A stretch of DNA of 8,764 nucleotides from Actinomycetospora sp. (lineage in GTDB: Bacteria; Actinomycetota; Actinomycetes; Mycobacteriales; Pseudonocardiaceae), in the NCBI GenBank assembly GCA_025925615.1, contig JAICLN010000174.1, positions 1-8,764 on the forward strand, read 5' to 3'. The notes below the pieces were generated by a model. That model searched no databases, was not told the DNA's origin, and worked only from the letters and a program-made list of their open reading frames with translations. The position numbers and the translations under genes are program-made. How positions within the stretch are numbered: the first letter of the stretch is position 1; each line of letters opens with the position of its first letter. Shown one piece after another: positions 1-5,032 of the stretch.

Positions 1-1
1 G

Positions 2-367
2 GCCGGGGTCGGCAACGGCGCGGCTCAGCCGCAGCGCCCGGCGGCGCCGGTGCGGGCGACTCCGGTCGGCTCGGACGACGCCGGCGGCGCGAGCGTCACC
101 GGTCGCGTCACCAGCCCCGACGGCCGTCCGGTGGGCGCCACGCTCACCGCGACCGACCCGAGCGGGCGCCAGATCGGACGGGCCCGCACCGACTCCGAGG
201 GCTCGTTCACGCTGCGGGCCCGGCCGGGTTCGGCCCTGCTCATCTGCTCGGCCCCCGGTCACCGGCCGCGGGCGGAGACGGTGACGATCGGCGCCGGCGG
301 GGTGCGCCGCGACGTCGTGCTGGAGCCGTCGGGGCGGTCGGCGCGGACGCCGGTCGCGGGCTCGTAG
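2..367 (+). CDS. C-terminal fragment of a protein with a carboxypeptidase regulatory-like domain
   Basis: The reading frame is open from the left edge of the window to a TAG at 365-367, so this is the last 121 codons of a longer gene. The visible part starts with a Pro/Ala-rich linker (about 25 residues). A compact beta-rich domain follows: VTGRVTSPDGRPVGATLTAT, then GRARTDSEGSFTLRARPG, then the AETVTIGAGGVRRDVVLEP strand. This is the pattern of the carboxypeptidase regulatory-like / transthyretin-type beta-sandwich fold (G-x-V-x-D/P-x-G-x-P...T-D-x-x-G-x-F). In actinomycetes this domain is often attached to the C-terminus of MFS transporters or of secreted and surface proteins. Which of these applies cannot be decided because the main body lies outside the window. 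The tail (GRSARTPVAGS) looks disordered. A GTG at 50 is an internal codon, not a credible start. Confidence 0.75.
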   Translation, partial: AGVGNGAAQPQRPAAPVRATPVGSDDAGGASVTGRVTSPDGRPVGATLTATDPSGRQIGRARTDSEGSFTLRARPGSALLICSAPGHRPRAETVTIGAGGVRRDVVLEPSGRSARTPVAGS

Positions 368-426
368 GTGACCGGGACCACTCGGCACGACCCCCCGGCT
401 CCGTCCGAGGCGCAGACTCGAGGGTG

Positions 427-1482
427 ATGAGCGAGCTCGCGACACCTCCCGTCCCGTCGGCGACCGGCCTCCCGGTGCTCGACCTGCGCCGCCTGCACGG
501 CCCCGACCGATCGGTGTTCCTCGACGAGCTGCGCCGCGCGGCCCGGGACGTCGGGTTCTTCGTCGTCACCGGGCACGGGGTCGATTCCGCGCTGGAGGCG
601 TCGCTCGACGAGGGGGTCCGGCGCTTCTTCGCGCTGCCGCCCGCCGAGCGGCGCGCGATCGAGAACACCGGCTCACCGCACTTCCGCGGGTACAGCCGCG
701 TCGGAACCGAGCAGACCGCCGGGGCGGCCGACCAGCGCGAGCAGATCGACGTCGGGCCCGAGCGCGAGCCCCTCCCCCGCCGCGATGGCGACCCCGCGTG
801 GACCGGCCTCGTCGGGCCGAACCGCTGGCCGTCGGCCCTGCCCGGGCTGCGTACCTCGGTGCTGGCGTGGCAGGCCGAGGCGTTGCGGGTGAGCCGGGAG
901 ATCCTCGGCGCGCTCGCCGAGTCGCTGGGCCAGGCGCCGGACCACTTCGACCGGTGGTTCGACGACGAGTCCCACCTGCACCTCAAGATCATCCACTACC
1001 CGGGCGGGACGGCGAGCCGCCAGGGCGTCGGCGCCCACAAGGACTACGGGTTCCTCGCGCTGCTGCACCAGGACGCCGTCGGTGGCCTCGCCGTGCAGCT
1101 GCCCGACACCCCCGACGGGCTGTCCGGCGCGTGGGTCGACGCCGTGCCGGTGCGGGGCGGGTACGTCGTGAACATCGGCGAGATGCTCGAGATCGCGACC
1201 CGCGGCTACCTGACCGCGACCCGTCACCGGGTGACGAGCCCACCGGCCGGCGTCGACCGGTACTCGACGGCGTTCTTCCTCGGCCCGCGCCTGGACGCCG
1301 TCGTCGAGCCCCTGACCCTGCCCGCGAATCTGACCGCCGAGCTCGGCGACGCCTTCGACCCCGCCGCCTTCGACCCGGCCCACGACCCGGACAACCCGCT
1401 GCACGCCGCCTACGGCGACAACGCGGTGCGCGGTTGGGTCCGCTCGCACCCGGACGTGGCGCAGCGGTGGGGTTGGACGTAG
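427..1482 (+). CDS. Isopenicillin N synthase family Fe(II)/2-oxoglutarate-dependent oxygenase
   Basis: This is a 351-aa soluble non-heme iron oxygenase. The N-terminal DIOX_N-type region (residues about 12-120) has the usual LPVLDLRRL opening and DVGFFVVTGHGVD. The catalytic double-stranded beta-helix follows. Numbering from the ATG at 427, the iron ligands are H204 and D206 (GAHKDYG) and H267 (TRHRV). R278-x-S280 (RYSTAFF) is the pair that binds the 2-oxoglutarate carboxylate. The length and the LKIIHYPGG strand before the HxD motif fit this family, whose members hydroxylate, desaturate or cyclise small molecules and amino acids. The substrate cannot be read from sequence; no biosynthetic cluster is visible nearby. 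The start could also be the GTG at 424, one codon upstream. No strong Shine-Dalgarno is present; GAGGG abuts the start. The gene lies 59 nt after the preceding one on the same strand and ends 12 nt before a perfect hairpin. Confidence 0.9.
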   Translation: MSELATPPVPSATGLPVLDLRRLHGPDRSVFLDELRRAARDVGFFVVTGHGVDSALEASLDEGVRRFFALPPAERRAIENTGSPHFRGYSRVGTEQTAGAADQREQIDVGPEREPLPRRDGDPAWTGLVGPNRWPSALPGLRTSVLAWQAEALRVSREILGALAESLGQAPDHFDRWFDDESHLHLKIIHYPGGTASRQGVGAHKDYGFLALLHQDAVGGLAVQLPDTPDGLSGAWVDAVPVRGGYVVNIGEMLEIATRGYLTATRHRVTSPPAGVDRYSTAFFLGPRLDAVVEPLTLPANLTAELGDAFDPAAFDPAHDPDNPLHAAYGDNAVRGWVRSHPDVAQRWGWT

Positions 1483-1494
1483 GTGCGCTCCGCG

Positions 1495-1540
1495 CTCGTG
1501 AGCACTTTCCGGGGTCATAGCCCCGGAAAGTGCTCACGAG
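1495..1540. terminator. Perfect 20-bp inverted repeat, probable terminator or dispersed palindrome
   Basis: The left arm 1495-1514 (CTCGTGAGCACTTTCCGGGG) is matched without error by its reverse complement at 1521-1540, around a 6-nt loop (TCATAG). It starts 12 nt after the oxygenase stop codon, where a terminator is expected. No T-run follows, as is common for actinobacterial hairpin terminators. Perfect identity over 20 bp is more than termination needs, so it may be a copy of a dispersed palindromic repeat family. A related hairpin that also starts CTCGTG lies at 4734-4790. Confidence 0.75.
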
Positions 1541-1553
1541 GCCGGAGGCCACC

Positions 1554-1559
1554 TAGCCT
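1554..1559 (+). promoter_or_regulatory. Candidate -10 element for the crotonase gene
   Basis: TAGCCT fits the TANNNT -10 consensus of the main actinobacterial sigma factor and sits 8 nt before the ATG at 1568. Transcription would start at or within a nucleotide or two of the ATG, giving a leaderless mRNA. No TTGAC-like -35 is visible; the expected position overlaps the right arm of the palindrome. CAGGGT before the ATG is at best a weak ribosome binding site. Confidence 0.4.
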
Positions 1560-1567
1560 GCAGGGTC

Positions 1568-2383
1568 ATGAGCGAACTGGTGCACCTCGACGTCGAGGCC
1601 GGCCGCGCGACCATCACCCTCGACTCCCCCGCGAACCGCAACGCGCTGTCCGCCCAGCTCCGTCGGGAACTGCGCGAGCACCTCGACACCGCGCTCGCCG
1701 ACGACGCCGTCCGCGTCGTCGTCCTCACGCACACCGGGACGGTGTTCTGCTCGGGGATGGACCTGCGGGAGTCGCGCGGCGCGGGGGCCGGGGAGGGCGT
1801 GCAGGAGTTCCCCGGGATCCTCGCGACCCTCTGGCACTCCCCCAAGCCGGTCATCGCCCGGCTCTCCGGCCCGGCGCGCGCGGGCGGGGTCGGCCTCGTC
1901 GCGGCCTGCGACATCGCGATCGCCGCCCGGGCCGGGAGCGACGGCGCGGGTGGCGCTGGAGTCAGCGGGGATGGCCGCGGCGCCACGTTCGCCTTCAGTG
2001 AGGTGCGCATCGGCGTCGTGCCCGCCGTCATCTCGGTGCCGGTGGTGCCGCGGCTGCTCCCCCGCGCGGCCGAGGAGCTCATGCTCACCGGCGAGACCTT
2101 CGACGCCGACCGGGCCGCGGAGATCGGCCTGCTCAACCGCGCCGTCGACCCGTCCGCCCTCGACGCCGAGGTCACCCGCTACACCGACATGCTCGCTCGC
2201 GGCGGACCCCGCGCCCTCGCCGCGACCAAGGCGATGCTGCGCCGCGCCCCGGCCGCCGACATGAGCGAGGACTTCGACGCGATGCTGGCCCTGTCGTCGG
2301 AGTTCTTCTCCTCCGCCGAGGGCCAGGAGGGGATGACGGCGTTCGCCGAGAAGCGCGCCCCGAACTGGGTCCCGCGAGACTGA
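1568..2383 (+). CDS. Enoyl-CoA hydratase/isomerase (crotonase) family, methylglutaconyl-CoA hydratase-like
   Basis: The 271-aa protein has the normal crotonase length and landmarks. VFCSGMDLRE (about 59-68) forms the CoA/oxyanion region and GPARAGGVGLVAACDIAIA (101-119) the second oxyanion-hole segment. FAFSEVRIGVVPAVIS (141-156) is the signature of the methylglutaconyl-CoA hydratase (LiuC)-like branch. AEIGLLNRAVD (about 187-197) precedes the C-terminal helices. E145 matches the catalytic Glu164 of rat mitochondrial enoyl-CoA hydratase. The residue matching Glu144 is Gly109, as in other GGxGL members, so the mechanism differs from classical hydratases. Between R121 and A139 there is a Gly-rich low-complexity insert of about 15 residues that I do not expect in the family. 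A role in leucine/isovalerate or other acyl-CoA catabolism is plausible, but no liu-type neighbours are present. It ends CKRAPNWVPRD-like (EKRAPNWVPRD), as expected for the family. Exact substrate unknown. Confidence 0.9.
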   Translation: MSELVHLDVEAGRATITLDSPANRNALSAQLRRELREHLDTALADDAVRVVVLTHTGTVFCSGMDLRESRGAGAGEGVQEFPGILATLWHSPKPVIARLSGPARAGGVGLVAACDIAIAARAGSDGAGGAGVSGDGRGATFAFSEVRIGVVPAVISVPVVPRLLPRAAEELMLTGETFDADRAAEIGLLNRAVDPSALDAEVTRYTDMLARGGPRALAATKAMLRRAPAADMSEDFDAMLALSSEFFSSAEGQEGMTAFAEKRAPNWVPRD

Positions 2384-2393
2384 TCGGAATTTC

Positions 2394-2422
2394 TCCCGGT
2401 AGGCCCTCAAGCCTGATCGGGG
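2394..2422. terminator. Possible imperfect hairpin after the crotonase gene
   Basis: TCCCGGTAGGC (2394-2404) can pair with GCCTGATCGGGG (2411-2422) around a CCTCAA loop. There is one bulged G (2415) and two G-T wobbles. It lies 10 nt after the stop codon, so it could terminate the crotonase transcript. It overlaps the candidate sigma-28-like promoter, so at most one of the two readings may be functional, or the two may interfere. Confidence 0.35.
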
Positions 2423-2432
2423 GTCCGCCGAT
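2406..2432 (+). promoter_or_regulatory. Candidate sigma-28 (FliA/WhiG)-type promoter of the response regulator
   Basis: CTCAAG (2406-2411), 15 nt, then GCCGAT (2427-2432). Sigma-28 promoters (FliA, WhiG) have TAAA-N15-GCCGATAA. The -10 GCCGAT is exact. The -35 core TCAA differs by one base from TAAA and its spacing is one nucleotide longer. A start site 6-8 nt downstream would fall at the GTG at 2441. The match is by eye, and the overlap with a possible hairpin lowers confidence. Confidence 0.35.
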
Positions 2433-2440
2433 GGAGTGGT

Positions 2441-3232
2441 GTGTTCCCGCTCATGGACCGTCAGTCGTTCGCCCGTCCGGACGCCCCGACACCCTCGGGG
2501 CACGGCATCACCCGAGGGGGTACCGCCGTAGCCCCCGCCGTCCCGGCCGCGCGGTCACCGCACGCGGACCGGCCGGGCGCGCTCTTCACCCCCGCCGCCG
2601 GGCTCAACGTCGTCGGCGAGCACCTCTCGGTGCTGCTGGTCGACGCCGAGCCGACGCGACGCGAGGTCGTCTCCCGGTCGCTGGTGGGTGCGGGGGCGGG
2701 CAACGTCCTCGAGGCCGGCTCCACCGAGGAGGCCCGGGCGCGGGTGCTGACCGGCCCGCCCTGCGAGCTCGCCGTCGTCGACCTGAACCTCCCCGACGGC
2801 GGCGCCCTCGCCCTCGTCGGCGACCTGCGCGGGCAGGGCTGGCGCACCGTCGTCCTCGGGGGTCCCGACGATCCCGCGGCGGCCCGGGCGGCCTTCGAGG
2901 CGGGCGCGCTGGCCTACCTCCTGACGTCGTCGTCGGCCGCCGTCAGCGGGATGGCGCGGCGCTTCCTGGAGCCCGAGGCCTCGACGGCGCCGCGGATGGC
3001 CGGTGGGGCCCGCGTGCCCGGTGTCGACGACACCCCGTGCGAGCTCTCCTCCCGCGAGGTGCAGGTGCTCCAGTCGGTGGCCGATGGACACTCCAACCAC
3101 GAGATCGGCGAGGCGCTCGGGCTCTCCGCGCTGACGGTGAAGAGCCACCTCTCGCGCATCGGCCGCAAGCTCGGCACCGGTGACCGCGCGCGGATGGTCG
3201 TCCTGGCGATGCGCGCCGGCGTGGTCCGCTAG
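2441..3232 (+). CDS. Orphan LuxR/NarL-family response regulator with degenerate receiver
   Basis: This 263-aa transcription regulator has three parts. Residues 1-60 are a Pro/Ala-rich, probably disordered extension with laxer codon use. A receiver domain spans about 63-180 and a GerE-type helix-turn-helix about 199-263 (LSSREVQVLQSVADGHSNHE, then ALGLSALTVKSHLSRIGRKL), which binds DNA. In the receiver the phospho-acceptor D114 (VVDLNLPDGG) is kept. The acidic pair reads D68-A69-E70 instead of D-D. The switch Thr/Ser is Gly140 (VVLGGPDD) and the conserved Lys is Thr162 (AYLLTSS). Loss of these residues usually marks phosphorylation-independent regulators. No histidine kinase is adjacent. The start is uncertain. 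GTG 2441 has GGAG only 4 nt upstream and sits where the candidate promoter would start transcription. ATG 2453 (259 aa) and a GTG near the first receiver strand are alternatives. Target genes unknown. Confidence 0.88.
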   Translation: MFPLMDRQSFARPDAPTPSGHGITRGGTAVAPAVPAARSPHADRPGALFTPAAGLNVVGEHLSVLLVDAEPTRREVVSRSLVGAGAGNVLEAGSTEEARARVLTGPPCELAVVDLNLPDGGALALVGDLRGQGWRTVVLGGPDDPAAARAAFEAGALAYLLTSSSAAVSGMARRFLEPEASTAPRMAGGARVPGVDDTPCELSSREVQVLQSVADGHSNHEIGEALGLSALTVKSHLSRIGRKLGTGDRARMVVLAMRAGVVR

Positions 3233-3252
3233 CGATTCCCGAAGGCCCGGGC

Positions 3253-3336
3253 TCAGCGCACGTTGAGCACGATCACCAGCACGATGAGCACGACGAGGGT
3301 CCCGGTCACCCAGAGCCGGGCGTAGCGGCGGTCCAC
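3253..3336 (-). CDS. 27-aa single-pass membrane miniprotein
   Basis: This short frame reads from GTG (3336-3334) to TGA (3255-3253): MDRRYARLWV, then a continuous hydrophobic stretch TGTLVVLIVLVIVLN, then VR. It is a textbook single transmembrane helix (about residues 8-26) with three Arg at the N-terminus, so the N-terminus should face the cytoplasm. The GTG lies 4 nt after the stop of the 69-aa gene upstream on the same strand, which suggests a two-gene unit and possible translational coupling. The GAGCGG just before the GTG is a poor ribosome binding site. I do not recognise a family. The hydrophobic run, the clean start and the tight coupling support a real gene; the opposite view is a chance frame in GC-rich DNA. 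The convergent response-regulator gene ends 20 nt away. Confidence 0.55.
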   Translation of the reverse strand: MDRRYARLWVTGTLVVLIVLVIVLNVR

Positions 3337-3340
3337 CCGC

Positions 3341-3550
3341 TCAGTCCTCGAGCGCGCGACGACGCTCGCCGGCGGCGAGGCGCCAGGCGACGGTCCGCTC
3401 CACCACGGAGTCGACCGCCGCGGCGATCGCCCAGCACAGCGGGCCGAGGACGCCGACGCCGAGGAGCACCTGGAGCGTGAAGTCGAGCTGGGTCAGCCAC
3501 AGCTCGACGCCGTCCCACCAGGTCGCCACCACGTGCAGCACGGCGGACAC
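3341..3550 (-). CDS. Small membrane protein of unknown function (about 69 aa)
   Basis: From GTG at 3550 the protein is 69 aa. It has an amphipathic N-terminal segment (VSAVLHVVATWWDGVELWL), a hydrophobic helix (FTLQVLLGVGVLGPLCWAIA, about residues 24-43) and a charged C-terminus (ERTVAWRLAAGERRRALED). This is the pattern of a small inner-membrane protein with a basic cytosolic tail. A start at GTG 3541 (66 aa) is also attractive, because TACCGT (3554-3549) lies 7 nt before it and would give a leaderless transcript. Longer N-terminal extensions up to 3730 are Pro/Ser/Arg-rich and look non-coding. The 27-aa membrane frame follows after 4 nt. I do not recognise the family. It is divergent from the oxidoreductase gene at 3766 and convergent with the response regulator. 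Confidence 0.65.
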   Translation of the reverse strand: MSAVLHVVATWWDGVELWLTQLDFTLQVLLGVGVLGPLCWAIAAAVDSVVERTVAWRLAAGERRRALED

Positions 3551-3765
3551 GGTACGCGCGGGGCGGTGTGGTGACGGTGGCGGGCGTCCCGGCCGGGTTG
3601 ACCCGGTGCTGCTCGGCGACGCCGTCGAGTTCGGCCGGGAGGTCATCCCGCTGGTGCGCGGTTGCGCAGCGCGAGGCCGGGGGCCGGCCGCGCGATCTCG
3701 ACCGCGATCGCCGCCTGAGGCCACAGGCATCGCGGAGGCCCGCCGGTCCCGTTAGGTTCGGGCGC
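3551..3765. other. 215-bp divergent intergenic region
   Basis: This lies between the start of the small membrane gene (-) and the oxidoreductase (+). It holds the candidate promoters for both: TACCGT (3554-3549, -) and TAGGTT (3753-3758, +). One + frame at 3594-3659 reads RVDPVLLGDAVEFGREVIPL followed by VR. That looks protein-like, but it has no start, no partner domain and no continuation. A GC-rich partial hairpin (GGCC-GGG-GGCC type) lies near 3675-3690. I see no complete gene. Confidence 0.4.
3753..3758 (+). promoter_or_regulatory. Candidate -10 element for the MDR oxidoreductase
   Basis: TAGGTT matches TANNNT and lies exactly 7 nt before the ATG at 3766, so transcription would begin at the ATG (leaderless). 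No Shine-Dalgarno is present between them (CGGGCGC), which agrees with a leaderless start. No clear -35 is visible. Confidence 0.5.
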
Positions 3766-4731
3766 ATGTTCGCCGTCTACGCGTCCGAGCCCAACGCCGA
3801 CGACCCGCTCGCCTCCCTGGTGGTGGGCGAGCGGCCCGACCCGGAGGTCCCCGACGGGTGGGTGCGGGTCAAGGTCGAGGCCGCCAGCCTGAACATGCAC
3901 GACCTCTGGACCCTGCGCGGCGTCGGTCTCGGCGAGGACCAGTTCCCGATGATCCTGGGCTGCGACGGCGCGGGGACGCTCGACGACGGCAGCCCGGTGG
4001 TCCTGCACTCGCTGATGGGCGACCCGGACTGGAAGGACGACGAGACCCTCGACCCGAAGCGCAAGATGCTCACCGAGTGGGCGCAGGGCAGCTTCGCCGA
4101 CTACGTCGTCGTCCCGAAGCGCAACGCCCTCCCCCGCCCGGAGGGCATGACCGCCACCGCCGGCGCCGTCATGGGCACCGCGTGGCTGACCGCCTACCGG
4201 ATGCTGTTCACCAAGTCGGGGCTGCGCGGCGGGCAGACGATGCTCGTGCAGGGCGCCTCCGGCGGGGTCTCGACGGCGCTGATCGCGCTCGGCCGGGCGG
4301 CCGGGATGCAGGTGTGGGTCACCGGGCGCACCGACGAGAAGCGCGAGCTGGCGCTGCGCCTCGGCGCGCACCAGGTCTTCGAGTCCAACGCCAAGCTGCC
4401 CGGCAAGGCCCAGGCGGTGTTCGAGACCGTCGGCGAGGCCACCTGGAAGCACTCGGTGCGCTCCCTGGTGCCCGGCGGCACCATCGTCTGCTCGGGCGCC
4501 ACCTCCGGGAACCAGCCGCCCGCCGAGCTCGCCCAGATGTTCTTCCTGCAGAAGAACCTGGTCGGCTCCACGATGGGCACGCTCGCCGAGCTGCGCGACC
4601 TGCTCGACTTCGTGGCCACCACCGGCATCAGCCCCGAGATCGGCCAGGAACTGCCGATGACCGAGGCGACGAAGGGGTTCCAGTCGATGCTCGACGGCGA
4701 GACCGCCGGCAAGATCGTCTTCACCCGATGA
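3766..4731 (+). CDS. Zinc-independent MDR-superfamily quinone oxidoreductase-like protein
   Basis: The 321-aa cytosolic protein has the medium-chain dehydrogenase/reductase fold. The GroES-like catalytic domain (about 1-130) contains NMHDLWTLRG and LGCDGAGTL. It has neither the zinc-ligand His-Glu pair nor the four-Cys structural zinc lobe, so it belongs with zinc-independent quinone oxidoreductases and enoyl reductases. The Rossmann domain (about 140-270) carries the NADPH loop Q162-G-A-S-G-G-V168, then ALGRAAGMQVWVTGRTDEKR; the basic residues after the second strand favour NADP(H). The C-terminus PMTEATKGFQSMLDGETAGKIVF is the usual family ending. The ATG is chosen because the protein begins there with the standard first strand (MFAVYASEPN) and a -10 motif sits just upstream; extension to 3568 would add a low-complexity, non-homologous segment. 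Reaction and substrate are not predictable. It stands alone, with a hairpin 3 nt after its stop. Confidence 0.9.
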   Translation: MFAVYASEPNADDPLASLVVGERPDPEVPDGWVRVKVEAASLNMHDLWTLRGVGLGEDQFPMILGCDGAGTLDDGSPVVLHSLMGDPDWKDDETLDPKRKMLTEWAQGSFADYVVVPKRNALPRPEGMTATAGAVMGTAWLTAYRMLFTKSGLRGGQTMLVQGASGGVSTALIALGRAAGMQVWVTGRTDEKRELALRLGAHQVFESNAKLPGKAQAVFETVGEATWKHSVRSLVPGGTIVCSGATSGNQPPAELAQMFFLQKNLVGSTMGTLAELRDLLDFVATTGISPEIGQELPMTEATKGFQSMLDGETAGKIVFTR

Positions 4732-4733
4732 CG

Positions 4734-4790
4734 CCCGCTCGTGCCCGTGTTTTCCGCGTTTGGGATGCGGAAACACCGGCACGAGACGGG
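4734..4790. terminator. Long stem-loop after the oxidoreductase gene
   Basis: Arm 4738-4757 (CTCGTGCCCGTGTTTTCCGC) pairs with 4767-4785 (GCGGAAACACCGGCACGAG) around a 9-nt loop, with one mismatch and one bulged T. The stem extends outward through CCCG/CGGG past a bulged A. It begins 3 nt after the TGA, so termination is the likely role. The outer CTCGTG and inner TTTCC resemble the palindrome at 1495-1540. Confidence 0.7.
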
Positions 4791-4819
4791 TCCACGTCGC
4801 ACCACGCGGAATCCGCGAT

Positions 4820-4845
4820 GTTTGATCTTGTACCGAGCAGGGCAT
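4820..4845 (+). promoter_or_regulatory. SigB/SigF-type promoter upstream of the sigma factor gene
   Basis: GTTT (4820-4823), a 16-nt spacer, then GGGCAT (4840-4845). This fits the actinobacterial SigF/SigB consensus GTTT-N14-17-GGG(T/C)A(T/C). It faces the gene for a sigma factor of that same class, so positive autoregulation is likely. Transcription would start near 4852 and give a leader of about 180 nt. The match is by eye. Confidence 0.6.
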
Positions 4846-4851
4846 GCCGAT

Positions 4852-5032
4852 GGTCCGAGGGTTGAGCGAACAGTCCCGGTTCGGCACTGACGTCCGCGTC
4901 CCCCTCTTCGGCTCGATCCACCCGCGGATTCGCCGTGCCCGAGCAATCAGCACGCCACCGCGACGTGGTTCATCCGGCAAGCCACCGCGGGCCATCCCAG
5001 TGCCGCCACTTCGGTACGCCTCGGAGGTCTGC
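4852..5032 (+). promoter_or_regulatory. Leader region of the sigma factor mRNA, with ribosome binding site
   Basis: About 180 nt lie between the candidate start site and the ATG at 5033. A strong Shine-Dalgarno GGAGGT (5023-5028) sits 4 nt before the ATG and fixes the start. A weaker promoter-like pair, GGTTC (4967-4971) and GGGCCA (4989-4994), 17 nt apart, could be a second start point closer to the gene. I see no riboswitch or complete small ORF. The reading frame stays open upstream to 4844, but its translation has no sigma-factor similarity. Confidence 0.45.

Noticed and set aside
240..1552. Several overlapping open frames of 100-280 codons opposite the oxygenase
   Set aside because: All are Arg/Gly/Pro/Ser-rich and motif-free, while the + frame has the complete HxD...H and RxS iron/2-oxoglutarate motifs.
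1483..2001. 172-codon + frame starting right after the oxygenase and reading through the palindrome
   Set aside because: It consists of translated palindrome followed by an out-of-frame read of the crotonase gene. It has no recognisable domain.
3233..3252. Bidirectional terminator between the response regulator and the small membrane gene
   Set aside because: Only an 8-bp palindrome GCCCGGGC (3245-3252) is present, with no loop or extended stem.
3568..3765. N-terminal extension of the MDR oxidoreductase by 66 residues
   Set aside because: The added segment is Ser/Arg/Pro-rich and non-homologous, while the canonical first beta strand begins at the ATG 3766 just after a -10 motif.
4844..5032. 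N-terminal extension of the sigma factor by 63 residues
   Set aside because: A strong GGAGGT sits 4 nt before the ATG at 5033, the upstream residues have no sigma similarity, and the extension would begin inside the candidate promoter's -10 hexamer.
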